DNA of 64,000 nucleotides from JAOAHC01 sp964593045 (GTDB taxonomy: Bacteria; Bacillota; Clostridia; TANB77; CAG-465): positions 21,142-85,141 of the forward strand of contig CAZQJQ010000001.1 of NCBI GenBank assembly GCA_964593045.1, in the 5' to 3' direction. Position 1 is the stretch's first letter. Each line of letters opens with the position of its first letter. The position numbers and the translations under genes were made by a program. The notes beneath the pieces are model-generated. The model had not been told where the DNA came from, searched no databases, and saw only the letters and a program-made list of their open reading frames with translations. Positions 27,506 to 34,698 of this stretch are shown here, one piece after another.

Positions 27506-28426
27506 ATGAGTAAAACATATATTTTTGGACATAAAAATCCAGATACAGATACAGTTATATCATCTATAGCTGTTTGTGATTTAGAAAGAAAATTAGGAAA
27601 TGATGTAGAAGCAATAATACTTGGGAGTATAAACAAGGAGACAAAATATGTTTTGGATTATTTTAATATAGCTGTACCGGCATTAAAAACTAGTTTAGAA
27701 GAATCTACCCCTGTTATATTAGTAGATCATAATGAATTTTCTCAAAGTATAGATGGAATAGAAAAACTTAGTATAAAGAAAGTAATAGATCATCACAAGA
27801 TTGGTAATTTTTTTACTTCTGAGCCATTATATTATAGAGCAGAACCAGTTGGTTGTACTGCAACAATTGTATATAAGTTGTATAAAGAGGCAAATGTAGT
27901 TGTTGATGCAAAAATAGCAGGATTATTACTTAGTGCAATAGTTTCAGATACGTTACTTTTAAAGTCGCCAACAACAACTAATTATGATAGAGAAGCTTTA
28001 GAAGAGCTTTCTAAAATTGCAAATGTAGACTTAGATAAATATGGAGTTGATATGTTAAAAGCGGGAGCAGATCTTAGTGATTTAACTGAATCTGAATTAA
28101 TAGCCGTAGATATAAAAGAGTTTGACTTAAATGGAATAAAATCAGAAATAGGACAGGTAAATACAGTAGATATTGATGATATAATGTTAAGAAAACAAAA
28201 AATAGAAGAAGCAATGAAACAAAGAATTACAGATAAAAATTTAGGGTTAATACTTATTGCAATAACTGATGTTTTAGAAAGTAATTCTCAAATAATAGCA
28301 CTAGGAGACAGGACAGATATAGTTAAAAAAGCATATAATATTAAACTTGAAAATAACACAGAATTTATACCAGGTTTAGTTTCAAGAAAGAAACAAATTG
28401 TACCTGTTTTAATGGAAAACAGTTAA
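27506..28426 (+). CDS. ppaC: Manganese-dependent inorganic pyrophosphatase (family II)
   Basis: 306 residues from ATG 27506, preceded by GGAGAG. The DHH-family motifs are complete: GHKNPDTDT (metal-binding His and Asp), VDHNE, and DHHKIGNF, with the C-terminal DHHA2 part ending in the SRKKQIVP motif that binds pyrophosphate. It hydrolyses PPi to two phosphates in the cytoplasm and drives biosynthetic reactions. No CBS domains are inserted between the DHH parts, so it is the unregulated form. A reading from 27446 would include promoter sequence and is rejected. It converges, with only 10 bases between stops, on the vanW-like gene. Confidence 0.95.
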   Translation: MSKTYIFGHKNPDTDTVISSIAVCDLERKLGNDVEAIILGSINKETKYVLDYFNIAVPALKTSLEESTPVILVDHNEFSQSIDGIEKLSIKKVIDHHKIGNFFTSEPLYYRAEPVGCTATIVYKLYKEANVVVDAKIAGLLLSAIVSDTLLLKSPTTTNYDREALEELSKIANVDLDKYGVDMLKAGADLSDLTESELIAVDIKEFDLNGIKSEIGQVNTVDIDDIMLRKQKIEEAMKQRITDKNLGLILIAITDVLESNSQIIALGDRTDIVKKAYNIKLENNTEFIPGLVSRKKQIVPVLMENS

Positions 28427-28436
28427 AAAACACAAA

Positions 28437-29135
28437 TTATTCTATACTTAATTTATATAAATTTACAGTAACACTGACATTGTCATTTGTTGCTGTTATT
28501 TTTATGTCGTTACTTGTATTGTTTTTAAATTTTAAATCAAGGCTACCATAATAAATAGTTGCATCTTTATCTTTTGGAACATAATATACACGTCTGCTAT
28601 GTGGATGTCTCTCTGTTATTTCTAGGTTTGCAATAAGGGCTGAGTTATATAAAGTACTGCTTATCTGACATATTCCACCGCCTAGCATTTTTATTTTATT
28701 ACCATTAGTATCAAAACCAAGGGCCTCTTTATATCCTTGAGATTCCCCCATTTCTCCTACTGTATTATTAAATGAAAATTCTTCTCCTGCTTTTACAACA
28801 GTACCATTAAGTTTAGAAATTGCAAGAGAAATATTGTGTACTCTATTCTCGTCTTTATCATATATAGTTGTTGTGTATGTTGCAATTTCTGTTTCAACAG
28901 TTGTCCTATTTGCATAGTTTTGTGGATTTTCAACATTCATTTCATCTGAATAATCTTCATTTAAATTTTCACTGTTTGAAGAATCTTCATTTGTGCTTTT
29001 TAAAGAATCCTCAAAGTTATTACTAGAAATATTATTATTTGATGATATTATTAAATATACAATAGCAAATATACATATAAGTAGTACAATAATTCCTATA
29101 CTTATATAAATTTTTTCATTCCTGTTATTTTCCAT
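28437..29135 (-). CDS. VanW family membrane-anchored protein
   Basis: A 232-residue protein: a short cytoplasmic head, one transmembrane helix (about 9-29), an Asn/Ser/Glu-rich spacer and a VanW domain. The VanW core includes NGTVVKAGEEFSFNNTVG, LGGGICQISSTLYNSAL and the ERHPHSRRVYYVP segment, all typical of the family. VanW was named from vancomycin-resistance clusters, but these proteins are widespread in clostridia and their activity is unknown, presumably cell-envelope related. No van ligase or regulator genes are nearby, so a resistance role is not implied. AAGGAG lies just upstream of the ATG. Confidence 0.88.
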   Translation of the reverse strand: MENNRNEKIYISIGIIVLLICIFAIVYLIISSNNNISSNNFEDSLKSTNEDSSNSENLNEDYSDEMNVENPQNYANRTTVETEIATYTTTIYDKDENRVHNISLAISKLNGTVVKAGEEFSFNNTVGEMGESQGYKEALGFDTNGNKIKMLGGGICQISSTLYNSALIANLEITERHPHSRRVYYVPKDKDATIYYGSLDLKFKNNTSNDIKITATNDNVSVTVNLYKLSIE

Positions 29136-29189
29136 AAAAACTCCTTAAACTAATTATAGTTTGTGCAAAAAAACAAAAAAATATATATA

Positions 29190-29237
29190 ATTAAAAATAA
29201 AAATAAAATAAAAATAAAATAAAAATAAAATAAAAAA
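29190..29237. repeat. A/T-only microsatellite
   Basis: About four tandem copies of an 11-base unit of A with single T (aaaaataaaat). It forms the T-rich tail of the adjacent minus-strand terminator and is prone to length change. Confidence 0.8.
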
Positions 29238-29266
29238 GAGATGACAAATATATTGTGTCATCTCTT
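29236..29266 (-). terminator. Terminator of the 108-residue orphan gene
   Basis: A perfect 11-bp stem (29236-29246 with 29256-29266) is followed, on the minus strand, by a long T-rich tract. Confidence 0.88.
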
Positions 29267-29273
29267 AAGACCT

Positions 29274-29600
29274 TCATGTCTTAAAATCCCCATATTTTCT
29301 TTTGGGATATTTACTAGCTTCTTTGCAGATCCTGAGTAACTTTTCTTTAGACATTTCATTTTCTGTGTGATCAAAAAGATAAACACAGATAATTTTACCT
29401 GACTTGTATATACCAGCTATCTTTTTGCAAGGCATATCACAACGATACTGTTCGACAGTCTCCTTGAACGTTTTGTCTTTCTCATTTAAGTATGAATTAG
29501 CAACTGCGCTGAAAAAAATTGGATTTTTCAAGAATAGCTTTAGCCGACTACGTGTTTTTCTCTCATCAATCGAGAAAAAAATTTTATTGATAGTTTTCAT
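29274..29600 (-). CDS. Orphan protein of unknown function
   Basis: A 108-residue soluble protein. AAAGGAGGA lies directly upstream of its ATG, a good promoter precedes it and a strong terminator follows, so it is a genuine, independently transcribed gene. It contains several Cys (MPCKKI, IICVY, RICKE) but no recognised metal motif and no membrane segment. The codon mix is a little less AT-biased than the neighbours', a mild hint of recent acquisition. I do not recognise a family. It lies back to back with rnpB. Confidence 0.65.
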   Translation of the reverse strand: MKTINKIFFSIDERKTRSRLKLFLKNPIFFSAVANSYLNEKDKTFKETVEQYRCDMPCKKIAGIYKSGKIICVYLFDHTENEMSKEKLLRICKEASKYPKRKYGDFKT

Positions 29601-29633
29601 TAGAAATCCTCCTTTAAAATAAAATATATTAGT

Positions 29634-29662
29634 ATTATAACATTGTTTTATTAAAAAATCAA
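29634..29662 (-). promoter_or_regulatory. Promoter of the 108-residue orphan gene
   Basis: On the minus strand TTGATT and TATAAT are 17 bases apart, with TG one base before the -10 hexamer (extended -10). Confidence 0.65.
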
Positions 29663-29784
29663 TATTATGTAAATAATATTTGAAATAGTATGATAAATAT
29701 GAGCAAAATTTTGAATAAAATAAATTAAAAACAGAAAAAATAAAAGAGAAAAAATAAAATGTTCTTTTATTTAAATAAATTGTA

Positions 29785-29793
29785 TGGTATAAT
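29785..29793 (+). promoter_or_regulatory. rnpB promoter (extended -10)
   Basis: TGGTATAAT at 29785-29793 (t29785 is the T of the TG) predicts a transcript start near 29800-29806, where RNase P RNA helix P1 begins. Confidence 0.65.
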
Positions 29794-29805
29794 ATTTATA
29801 TAAGA

Positions 29806-30136
29806 TTTTAAGTATCTCAGATAGTCGCGCATATATATGTGAGGAAAGTCCGGGCTCCATAGGGCAATAATGCTAGATAACGTCTAGTGGGAGTGATCCT
29901 AAGGAAAGTGCAACAGAAAATTACCGCCAGAAATGGTAAGGGTGAAAAAGTGAGGTAAGAGCTTACTAATATATATGGTGACATATATTTTGTGTAAACC
30001 CCATTTGGAGCAACACCAAGAATAAAAGGTTAAGACGGCCCGTCATCTTTTGAGGTTGGTGGCTTGAGATATATAGTAATATATATCCTAGATAAATGAC
30101 TATCAAATACAGAACCCGGCTTATGAGATGCTTAAA
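29806..30136 (+). ncRNA. rnpB: RNase P RNA (catalytic M1-type RNA)
   Basis: The conserved RNase P signatures are in order: GAGGAAAGTCCGGGCTCC near the 5' end (29841-29858), the ACAGAAA and AGGGTGAAA elements (29914-29950), GTGAGGTAAGAGC in the centre (29951 on), AGATAAATGACT, and ACAGAACCCGGCTTAT (30110-30125) near the 3' end. Helix P1 is formed by AGTATCTCA (29811-29819) and TGAGATGCT (30124-30132). About 330 bases is a normal length. It removes the 5' leader of tRNA precursors together with RnpA, which is not in this window. Confidence 0.95.
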
Positions 30137-30139
30137 ATT

Positions 30140-30171
30140 TTTTATGTATTTTTTGGTAAAAATACATAAAT
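30140..30171 (+). terminator. A/T-only hairpin after rnpB
   Basis: TTTATGTATTTTT pairs with AAAAATACATAAA beyond a short GG-containing loop. It is the only candidate terminator after rnpB, although its stem lacks G/C strength. Confidence 0.4.
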
Positions 30172-30245
30172 ATGCACCTATCTATTTATATTTTACATAA
30201 GTAGTGATATAATATTAGTATATATTTGTGAAGGGGTGCATAATT

Positions 30246-30733
30246 ATGCAAAATCAAAAAATCATTGATGAAATGATAAAAAAAGAAAAGGAAAAAGAAA
30301 AAGAGATTCAATTTTTAAAATGGCGGGAAAAAGTAATCGCAGCCATTCTTAAATTGAAATTGGAAAAGTCACAAATGGCGAAAATGTATGATATGGCATA
30401 TCTAAAAAATACCAAAAAGATTTTGAAGAAAAATTAAAAAATTTAACTGATGAACAAAAAGACAAGTTAATTAATACACCTTATGAAGAAGCACCTAATA
30501 TTACAAACGCAGTAATTGTAAAAGGATTTATTTATGATCTAAATAAAAAATCTGAAAATAAATATGCTTTGTGCATCATTTATTACAATACATATTTTCC
30601 TAACTGTATGAATCAATTTTCGTGGATGGATTTAAATGAAAACTCAAAAATTATAGAAGAACATAATTTAAAACAAGGTGATTATATTAAGGTATTGTTA
30701 AATCAAGACAAAACTCCACAAATTATATTTTAA
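30246..30733 (+). pseudogene. Unknown gene broken by one missing base
   Basis: ATG 30246 follows AAGGGGTG with normal spacing, and the frame runs 64 codons to a TAA at 30435-30437. From about 30404 a second frame continues smoothly (KYQKDFEEKLKNLTDEQ..., then CIIYYNTYFPNCMNQFSWMD) to a TAA at 30731-30733. One extra A in the A6 run at 30404-30409 would join them into one 162-residue protein. It starts with a Lys/Glu-rich helix and ends in a mixed alpha/beta domain. I do not recognise the family. It is either a recent pseudogene or a sequencing error. The codon use is less AT-biased than usual here. Confidence 0.65.
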
Positions 30734-30761
30734 TTGATTTTGACATATATTAGAAAATATT

Positions 30762-30792
30762 AAAAAGCTATTCATTTTAGATTAGCTTTTCT
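30762..30792. terminator. Convergent terminator
   Basis: AAAAGCTA (about 30763-30770) pairs with TAGCTTTT (30783-30790), between a plus-strand gene ending at 30733 and the minus-strand Smr gene ending at 30792; A/T tracts flank both sides. Confidence 0.65.
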
Positions 30793-31259
30793 TATTTTAA
30801 TATAACTATAGTAACTCCATATTGTCCTTCATAATAGTCTCCTAGTCGATAACTTAGAACATAAGGGCATTTTTTTAAATATTCATGTACGGCATTTCTA
30901 ATAATCCCTCCATTTTTTCCATGTACTATTTTTAATTTTGATATATTATTACATATGGCATTATCTATGAATTTATCGAGAAGAATTATTGCTTCCTCTT
31001 TTGTTTTATGTCTTAGCATTAATTCGGTTTCTAGATTATCTTTACATATATCAACTGATATTTTTATATTATGCTTTTTTATACTTGTTTTTTCATTAGA
31101 TATATTTATACATTTTTTTAAGTTTTCCTCTTTAGTTTCAACCATTTTATTGTTTATTAAAATAGTATAATAATATGTATTTTTTTTATTATTTTTTTGT
31201 ATAATTTTACCAGTCATATTACTACCATTTAAATTTACTATATCTCCTATATTAAACAT
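30792..31259 (-). CDS. Stand-alone Smr domain protein (MutS2 C-terminus-like)
   Basis: A 155-residue protein. The N-terminal ~45 residues form a beta domain (GDIVNLNGSNMTGKIIQ) like the region before Smr in MutS2. The C-terminal ~80 residues are an Smr domain: LMLRHKTKEEAIILLDKFIDNA, then KIVHGKNGGIIRNAVHEYL and the YGVTIVIL end. Smr domains are nucleases; in MutS2 they act in recombination control or on stalled ribosomes. Here the MutS2 clamp and ATPase parts are absent, so this is a short paralogue or a truncated derivative. The HGKNGG motif deviates slightly from the usual HGxGxG. It converges on the broken gene at 30246. Confidence 0.78.
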   Translation of the reverse strand: MFNIGDIVNLNGSNMTGKIIQKNNKKNTYYYTILINNKMVETKEENLKKCINISNEKTSIKKHNIKISVDICKDNLETELMLRHKTKEEAIILLDKFIDNAICNNISKLKIVHGKNGGIIRNAVHEYLKKCPYVLSYRLGDYYEGQYGVTIVILK

Positions 31260-31373
31260 GTTTACCTCTCTTACTATACTAACATATATTATACTACATT
31301 TTACGGATATATAAAATAAAAGAAAGAAAAATTTAAAATTTTATTAAATATGTTGTAATATATTTAATATATC

Positions 31374-31402
31374 TTGATTGTGTAATAAAATGCTGGTATA
31401 AT
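31374..31402 (+). promoter_or_regulatory. lepA promoter
   Basis: TTGATT (31374-31379) and TATAAT (31397-31402) are 17 bases apart, with an extended TGG before the -10. Confidence 0.72.
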
Positions 31403-31431
31403 TTAGTGGTAAAATAGAATAAGGAGAATTT

Positions 31432-33237
31432 ATGGACAATCAAAAATATGTAAGAAACTTTAGTATAATAGCACACATAGATCATGGAAAATCTACTCTT
31501 TCTGATAGATTATTGCAAATGACAGGAAGTATAGATGAAAGAAAAATGCATGCACAAGTTTTAGATAATATGGATATTGAACAAGAAAGAGGAATAACAA
31601 TAAAATCCCAAGCAGTAAGAATGAAATATATAGCACATGATGGTAATCAATATATTTTAAATTTAATAGATACACCAGGGCATGTTGATTTTAACTATGA
31701 AGTATCACGTTCTTTGGCAGCATGCGAAGGTGCAATTCTTGTAGTTGATGCAGCGCAAGGAGTAGAAGCACAGACACTTGCTAACGTATATCTTGCACTT
31801 GAAAATAACTTAGAAATAATACCTGTAATAAATAAAATTGATTTGCCTAGTGCAAGACCAGAGGAGGTAAAAGATGAAATAGAAGAAGTAATTGGAATTG
31901 AAGCTAAAAATGCGCCATGTGTTTCTGCTAAAACAGGTCTTAATATGGAAGCTGTATTAGAAGAAATTGTCAAAAAAATACCACCACCAAGCGGTGATGT
32001 ATCAAAACCTACTTCTTCCCTTATATTTGATTCTTTTTATGATAACTATAAAGGGGCAGTTGCATATGTTAGAGTAAAAGATGGCTCTTTAAAAAAAGGT
32101 GATACCATTATAACTATGTCAAACAAGAAGGAATATGAAATAGTTGAAGTAGGATATTTTAAACCAGGAGAATATGAGCCAACAAAAGAGTTAAGAGCAG
32201 GAGATGTAGGATATGTTGCTGCAAGTATAAAAAATGTGGCAGATATACGAGTTGGAGATACTATAACAAATAAAAATAATCCTGCAAAAGAGCCACTTAA
32301 AGGCTATAAGCAAGTTCAATCAATGGTATATTGTGGTATATATCCAGCTGATGGTAGTGACTATGAAGAATTAAAAGAGGCACTTGAAAAATTAAAATTA
32401 AATGATGCTTCCTTAAATTATGAATTAGAATCATCAGCAGCTTTAGGACATGGCTTTAGATGTGGATTTTTAGGCCTTTTGCATATGGAAATAGTAGAAG
32501 AAAGACTTGAAAGAGAATATAATTTAAATTTAATAACTACAGCTCCATCTGTAATTTATAGAGTACATAAAACAAATGGAGAAATTATTGATTTATACAA
32601 TCCATCTGAGTTACCTTCAATGCAAGAAATATTATATATGGAAGAACCTATATGTAAAACTGATATAATTGTTCCAAAAGAATTTGTAGGCAATGTAATG
32701 GAACTATGTCAAGAACGTAGGGGAGAATTTGTAAATATGAAGTATATTGATACAAAAAGAGTAAATTTAGAATACTTCATGCCATTAAATGAAATAATCT
32801 ATGATTTTTTTAATAGTTTGAAATCTAGGACTAAAGGGTATGCATCATTTGATTATGAAATATCAAAATACCAAAAATCAAACCTAGTAAAATTAGATAT
32901 ATTATTAAATGGAGATGTAGTTGATGCATTGTCATTTATTGTACATAGACAAAAAGCAGAAACAAGAGGAAGAAAAATAGCAGAAAAATTAAAAGAAATA
33001 ATACCAAGACAAATGTTTGAAATACCAATTCAAGCAGCAATAGGTGGTAAAATAGTAGCAAGAGAAACAGTAAAAGCATTAAGAAAAGATGTACTTTCAA
33101 AATGTTATGGTGGTGATATAACAAGAAAGAAAAAACTTTTAGAGAAACAAAAAGAAGGTAAAAAAAGAATGAGACAAGTAGGAAGTGTTGAACTTCCACA
33201 AGATGCTTTTATGAGTGTATTAAAATTAGATGAATAG
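31432..33237 (+). CDS. lepA: Elongation factor 4 (LepA)
   Basis: A 601-residue translational GTPase with G1 AHIDHGKST (14-22), a switch I RGITIKS segment, G3 DTPGH and G4 NKID. The C-terminal LepA-specific region includes YHRQKAETRGR-like FIVHRQKAETRGRKIAEKLKE and GGDITRKKKLLEKQKEGKKRM, which are diagnostic. LepA back-translocates or helps ribosomes recover under stress. Length equals the family norm. AAGGAG precedes the ATG, and a terminator follows the stop immediately. Confidence 0.97.
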   Translation: MDNQKYVRNFSIIAHIDHGKSTLSDRLLQMTGSIDERKMHAQVLDNMDIEQERGITIKSQAVRMKYIAHDGNQYILNLIDTPGHVDFNYEVSRSLAACEGAILVVDAAQGVEAQTLANVYLALENNLEIIPVINKIDLPSARPEEVKDEIEEVIGIEAKNAPCVSAKTGLNMEAVLEEIVKKIPPPSGDVSKPTSSLIFDSFYDNYKGAVAYVRVKDGSLKKGDTIITMSNKKEYEIVEVGYFKPGEYEPTKELRAGDVGYVAASIKNVADIRVGDTITNKNNPAKEPLKGYKQVQSMVYCGIYPADGSDYEELKEALEKLKLNDASLNYELESSAALGHGFRCGFLGLLHMEIVEERLEREYNLNLITTAPSVIYRVHKTNGEIIDLYNPSELPSMQEILYMEEPICKTDIIVPKEFVGNVMELCQERRGEFVNMKYIDTKRVNLEYFMPLNEIIYDFFNSLKSRTKGYASFDYEISKYQKSNLVKLDILLNGDVVDALSFIVHRQKAETRGRKIAEKLKEIIPRQMFEIPIQAAIGGKIVARETVKALRKDVLSKCYGGDITRKKKLLEKQKEGKKRMRQVGSVELPQDAFMSVLKLDE

Positions 33238-33268
33238 GGACATAATTTGAGTTATGTTCTTTTTTATT
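33238..33268 (+). terminator. lepA terminator
   Basis: GGACATAA (33238-33245) pairs with TTATGTTC (33252-33259) directly after the stop codon and is followed by a T run. Confidence 0.85.
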
Positions 33269-33296
33269 TATTTTTCACACCATATATTGACATATA

Positions 33297-33305
33297 TGGT
33301 ATAAT
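33297..33305 (+). promoter_or_regulatory. Extended -10 promoter of the 132-residue gene
   Basis: TGGTATAAT at 33297-33305. A TTGACA occurs only 7 bases upstream of the -10, too close to serve as its -35 element. Confidence 0.55.
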
Positions 33306-33353
33306 TATCTTATATAAAAATCGGAATCCGTTAAATTTAAGGGAGGCATATTT

Positions 33354-33752
33354 ATGGAGAAAATTAACCAAACAAACAACGAAATGATACGGAAACTTTA
33401 CGTGGATTCAGTACGAAAAAACGGCAAGAATTTATCTGTTGTTTTAAGGAATACTGAAACAGAGTATATTGAGTTTCCATATTCAAAAAAACTTGAAACT
33501 GCAATTTGCAGAGCACTTGATGTAAGTGAATTACAAAATGCAATTGACAAAAAAATTCTTGCGTTTGTAAGTGGACATGACAGAGCGTTAAATCTTATTG
33601 CATTCAATCTTAAATCACAGCTGTATTGTGATAAAAGTACTTGTTTTTTTGACATACCATTTGAATCAAAGGATTGGTGTATGTTTTCAAATGGCAAAAA
33701 TGCAACTCTTTGTGATATTGTCATAATGTGCAAACTAAAAGATATGACTTAA
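33354..33752 (+). CDS. Unknown 132-residue protein
   Basis: The ATG at 33354 follows GGGAGG with good spacing, and the gene has its own extended -10 promoter and a strong terminator, so it is real and monocistronic. The protein is soluble, with several cysteines in the second half (LYCDKSTCFFD, WCMFS, TLCDIVIMC) in no pattern I recognise as a known metal site. No membrane or signal segment is present. Codon use includes CGG, ACG and GCG more often than the neighbours, similar to the orphan gene at 29274, which may indicate acquired DNA. No function is assigned. Confidence 0.68.
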   Translation: MEKINQTNNEMIRKLYVDSVRKNGKNLSVVLRNTETEYIEFPYSKKLETAICRALDVSELQNAIDKKILAFVSGHDRALNLIAFNLKSQLYCDKSTCFFDIPFESKDWCMFSNGKNATLCDIVIMCKLKDMT

Positions 33753-33759
33753 TTATTTT

Positions 33760-33791
33760 AATTCCTACCTAAATAAGGTGGGAATTTTTTT
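33760..33791 (+). terminator. Terminator after the 132-residue gene
   Basis: AATTCC-t-ACCT (33760-33770) pairs with AGGT-g-GGAATT (33776-33786), then a T run. Confidence 0.85.
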
Positions 33792-33883
33792 CTATTAAAA
33801 TTTTTTGATTTTAAATAAATCATTTATTATATATTTAAATTTTTACTAAAAGTGCTTAGGTACATCAATGTTATATAAAATAG

Positions 33884-33912
33884 TTGAATTTTTGTCATAT
33901 ATTATGTATAAT
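33884..33912 (+). promoter_or_regulatory. rlmB promoter
   Basis: TTGAAT (33884-33889) and TATAAT (33907-33912) are 17 bases apart, 34 bases before the start codon. Confidence 0.68.
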
Positions 33913-33946
33913 ATAGTTATAGTTTTTTACTAGAAAGGAAAAACAT

Positions 33947-34696
33947 ATGGGATTAATATATGGTAAAAATCCTGTTCAAGAAGCAGTCTTGTCAGGTAAA
34001 ACAATAAATAAAATATATTTTCAGAAAGGAAATCGTGAAATATATGATATAGTTAAGCTTGCAAATGATAATAAGGTTATAACAGTTGTTGCTGAAAAAT
34101 CAAAACTAGATAGAATGATATCAGAAGAAGGCAAATCTCTTAAAAATTCACAAGGAATTGTTGCAAGCATAACCGATTTTGTATATTCAAATATAGATGA
34201 TATATTAGATGAGGCAAATAATAAAAATGAAGCTCCTTTTGTTGTTATATTAGATAAAATTGAAGATCCTCATAATCTTGGTGCAATTATTCGTAGTGCA
34301 CATCTTTTAGGTGCCCATGGAATTATAATTCAAAAAAGAAATGCATCACAAGTAACAGATACGGTAGAAAAAGTAGCTGCTGGAGCATGTGCATATCTCA
34401 AGGTTGCAAGAGTTACGAATATAACAGAAAGTATAAAATATTTAAAAGAAAAAGGTTTATGGATATATGGACTTGATATGCTAGGAGAGAGTAATATATT
34501 TGATACAAAAATATCAGGAGCTGTTGGTATAGTTGTAGGAAATGAGGGGGCTGGAATATCTAGACTTGTTAGGGAAAATTGTGATGTTTTAGTAAAAATT
34601 CCTATGTTTGGTAAAATTGATTCACTTAATGCTTCAGTGTCTACAGCTATTTGCTTATATGAAGTGGTAAGGCAAAAAATGAAAGGTAGTAATTAA
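33947..34696 (+). CDS. rlmB: 23S rRNA (guanosine-2'-O-)-methyltransferase RlmB
   Basis: A 249-residue SpoU (TrmH-type, SPOUT) methyltransferase. The short substrate-binding N-terminus (GKNPVQEAVLSG) is followed by the catalytic domain with ILDKIEDPHNLGAIIRSAHLLGAHG (motif 1, Asn and Arg present), VVGNEGAGISRLVRENCD (motif 2) and IPMFGKIDSLNASVSTAICLYE (motif 3, knotted C-terminus). It methylates 23S rRNA, at G2251 in E. coli. GAAAGGA precedes the ATG. The U32 gene starts 2 bases after its stop, so the two are co-transcribed. Confidence 0.93.
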   Translation: MGLIYGKNPVQEAVLSGKTINKIYFQKGNREIYDIVKLANDNKVITVVAEKSKLDRMISEEGKSLKNSQGIVASITDFVYSNIDDILDEANNKNEAPFVVILDKIEDPHNLGAIIRSAHLLGAHGIIIQKRNASQVTDTVEKVAAGACAYLKVARVTNITESIKYLKEKGLWIYGLDMLGESNIFDTKISGAVGIVVGNEGAGISRLVRENCDVLVKIPMFGKIDSLNASVSTAICLYEVVRQKMKGSN

Positions 34697-34698
34697 AT

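Noticed and set aside
28437..29135. Vancomycin-resistance cluster based on the VanW-like gene
   Set aside because: No vanH/A/X or VanRS genes are nearby; VanW proteins are common without resistance.
29450..29460. Spo0A-box-like TTCGACA
   Set aside because: It lies inside the coding sequence of the 108-residue gene, away from any promoter.
33287..33292. TTGACA as the -35 of the gene at 33354
   Set aside because: It is only 7 bases from the TATAAT; the extended -10 explains the promoter.
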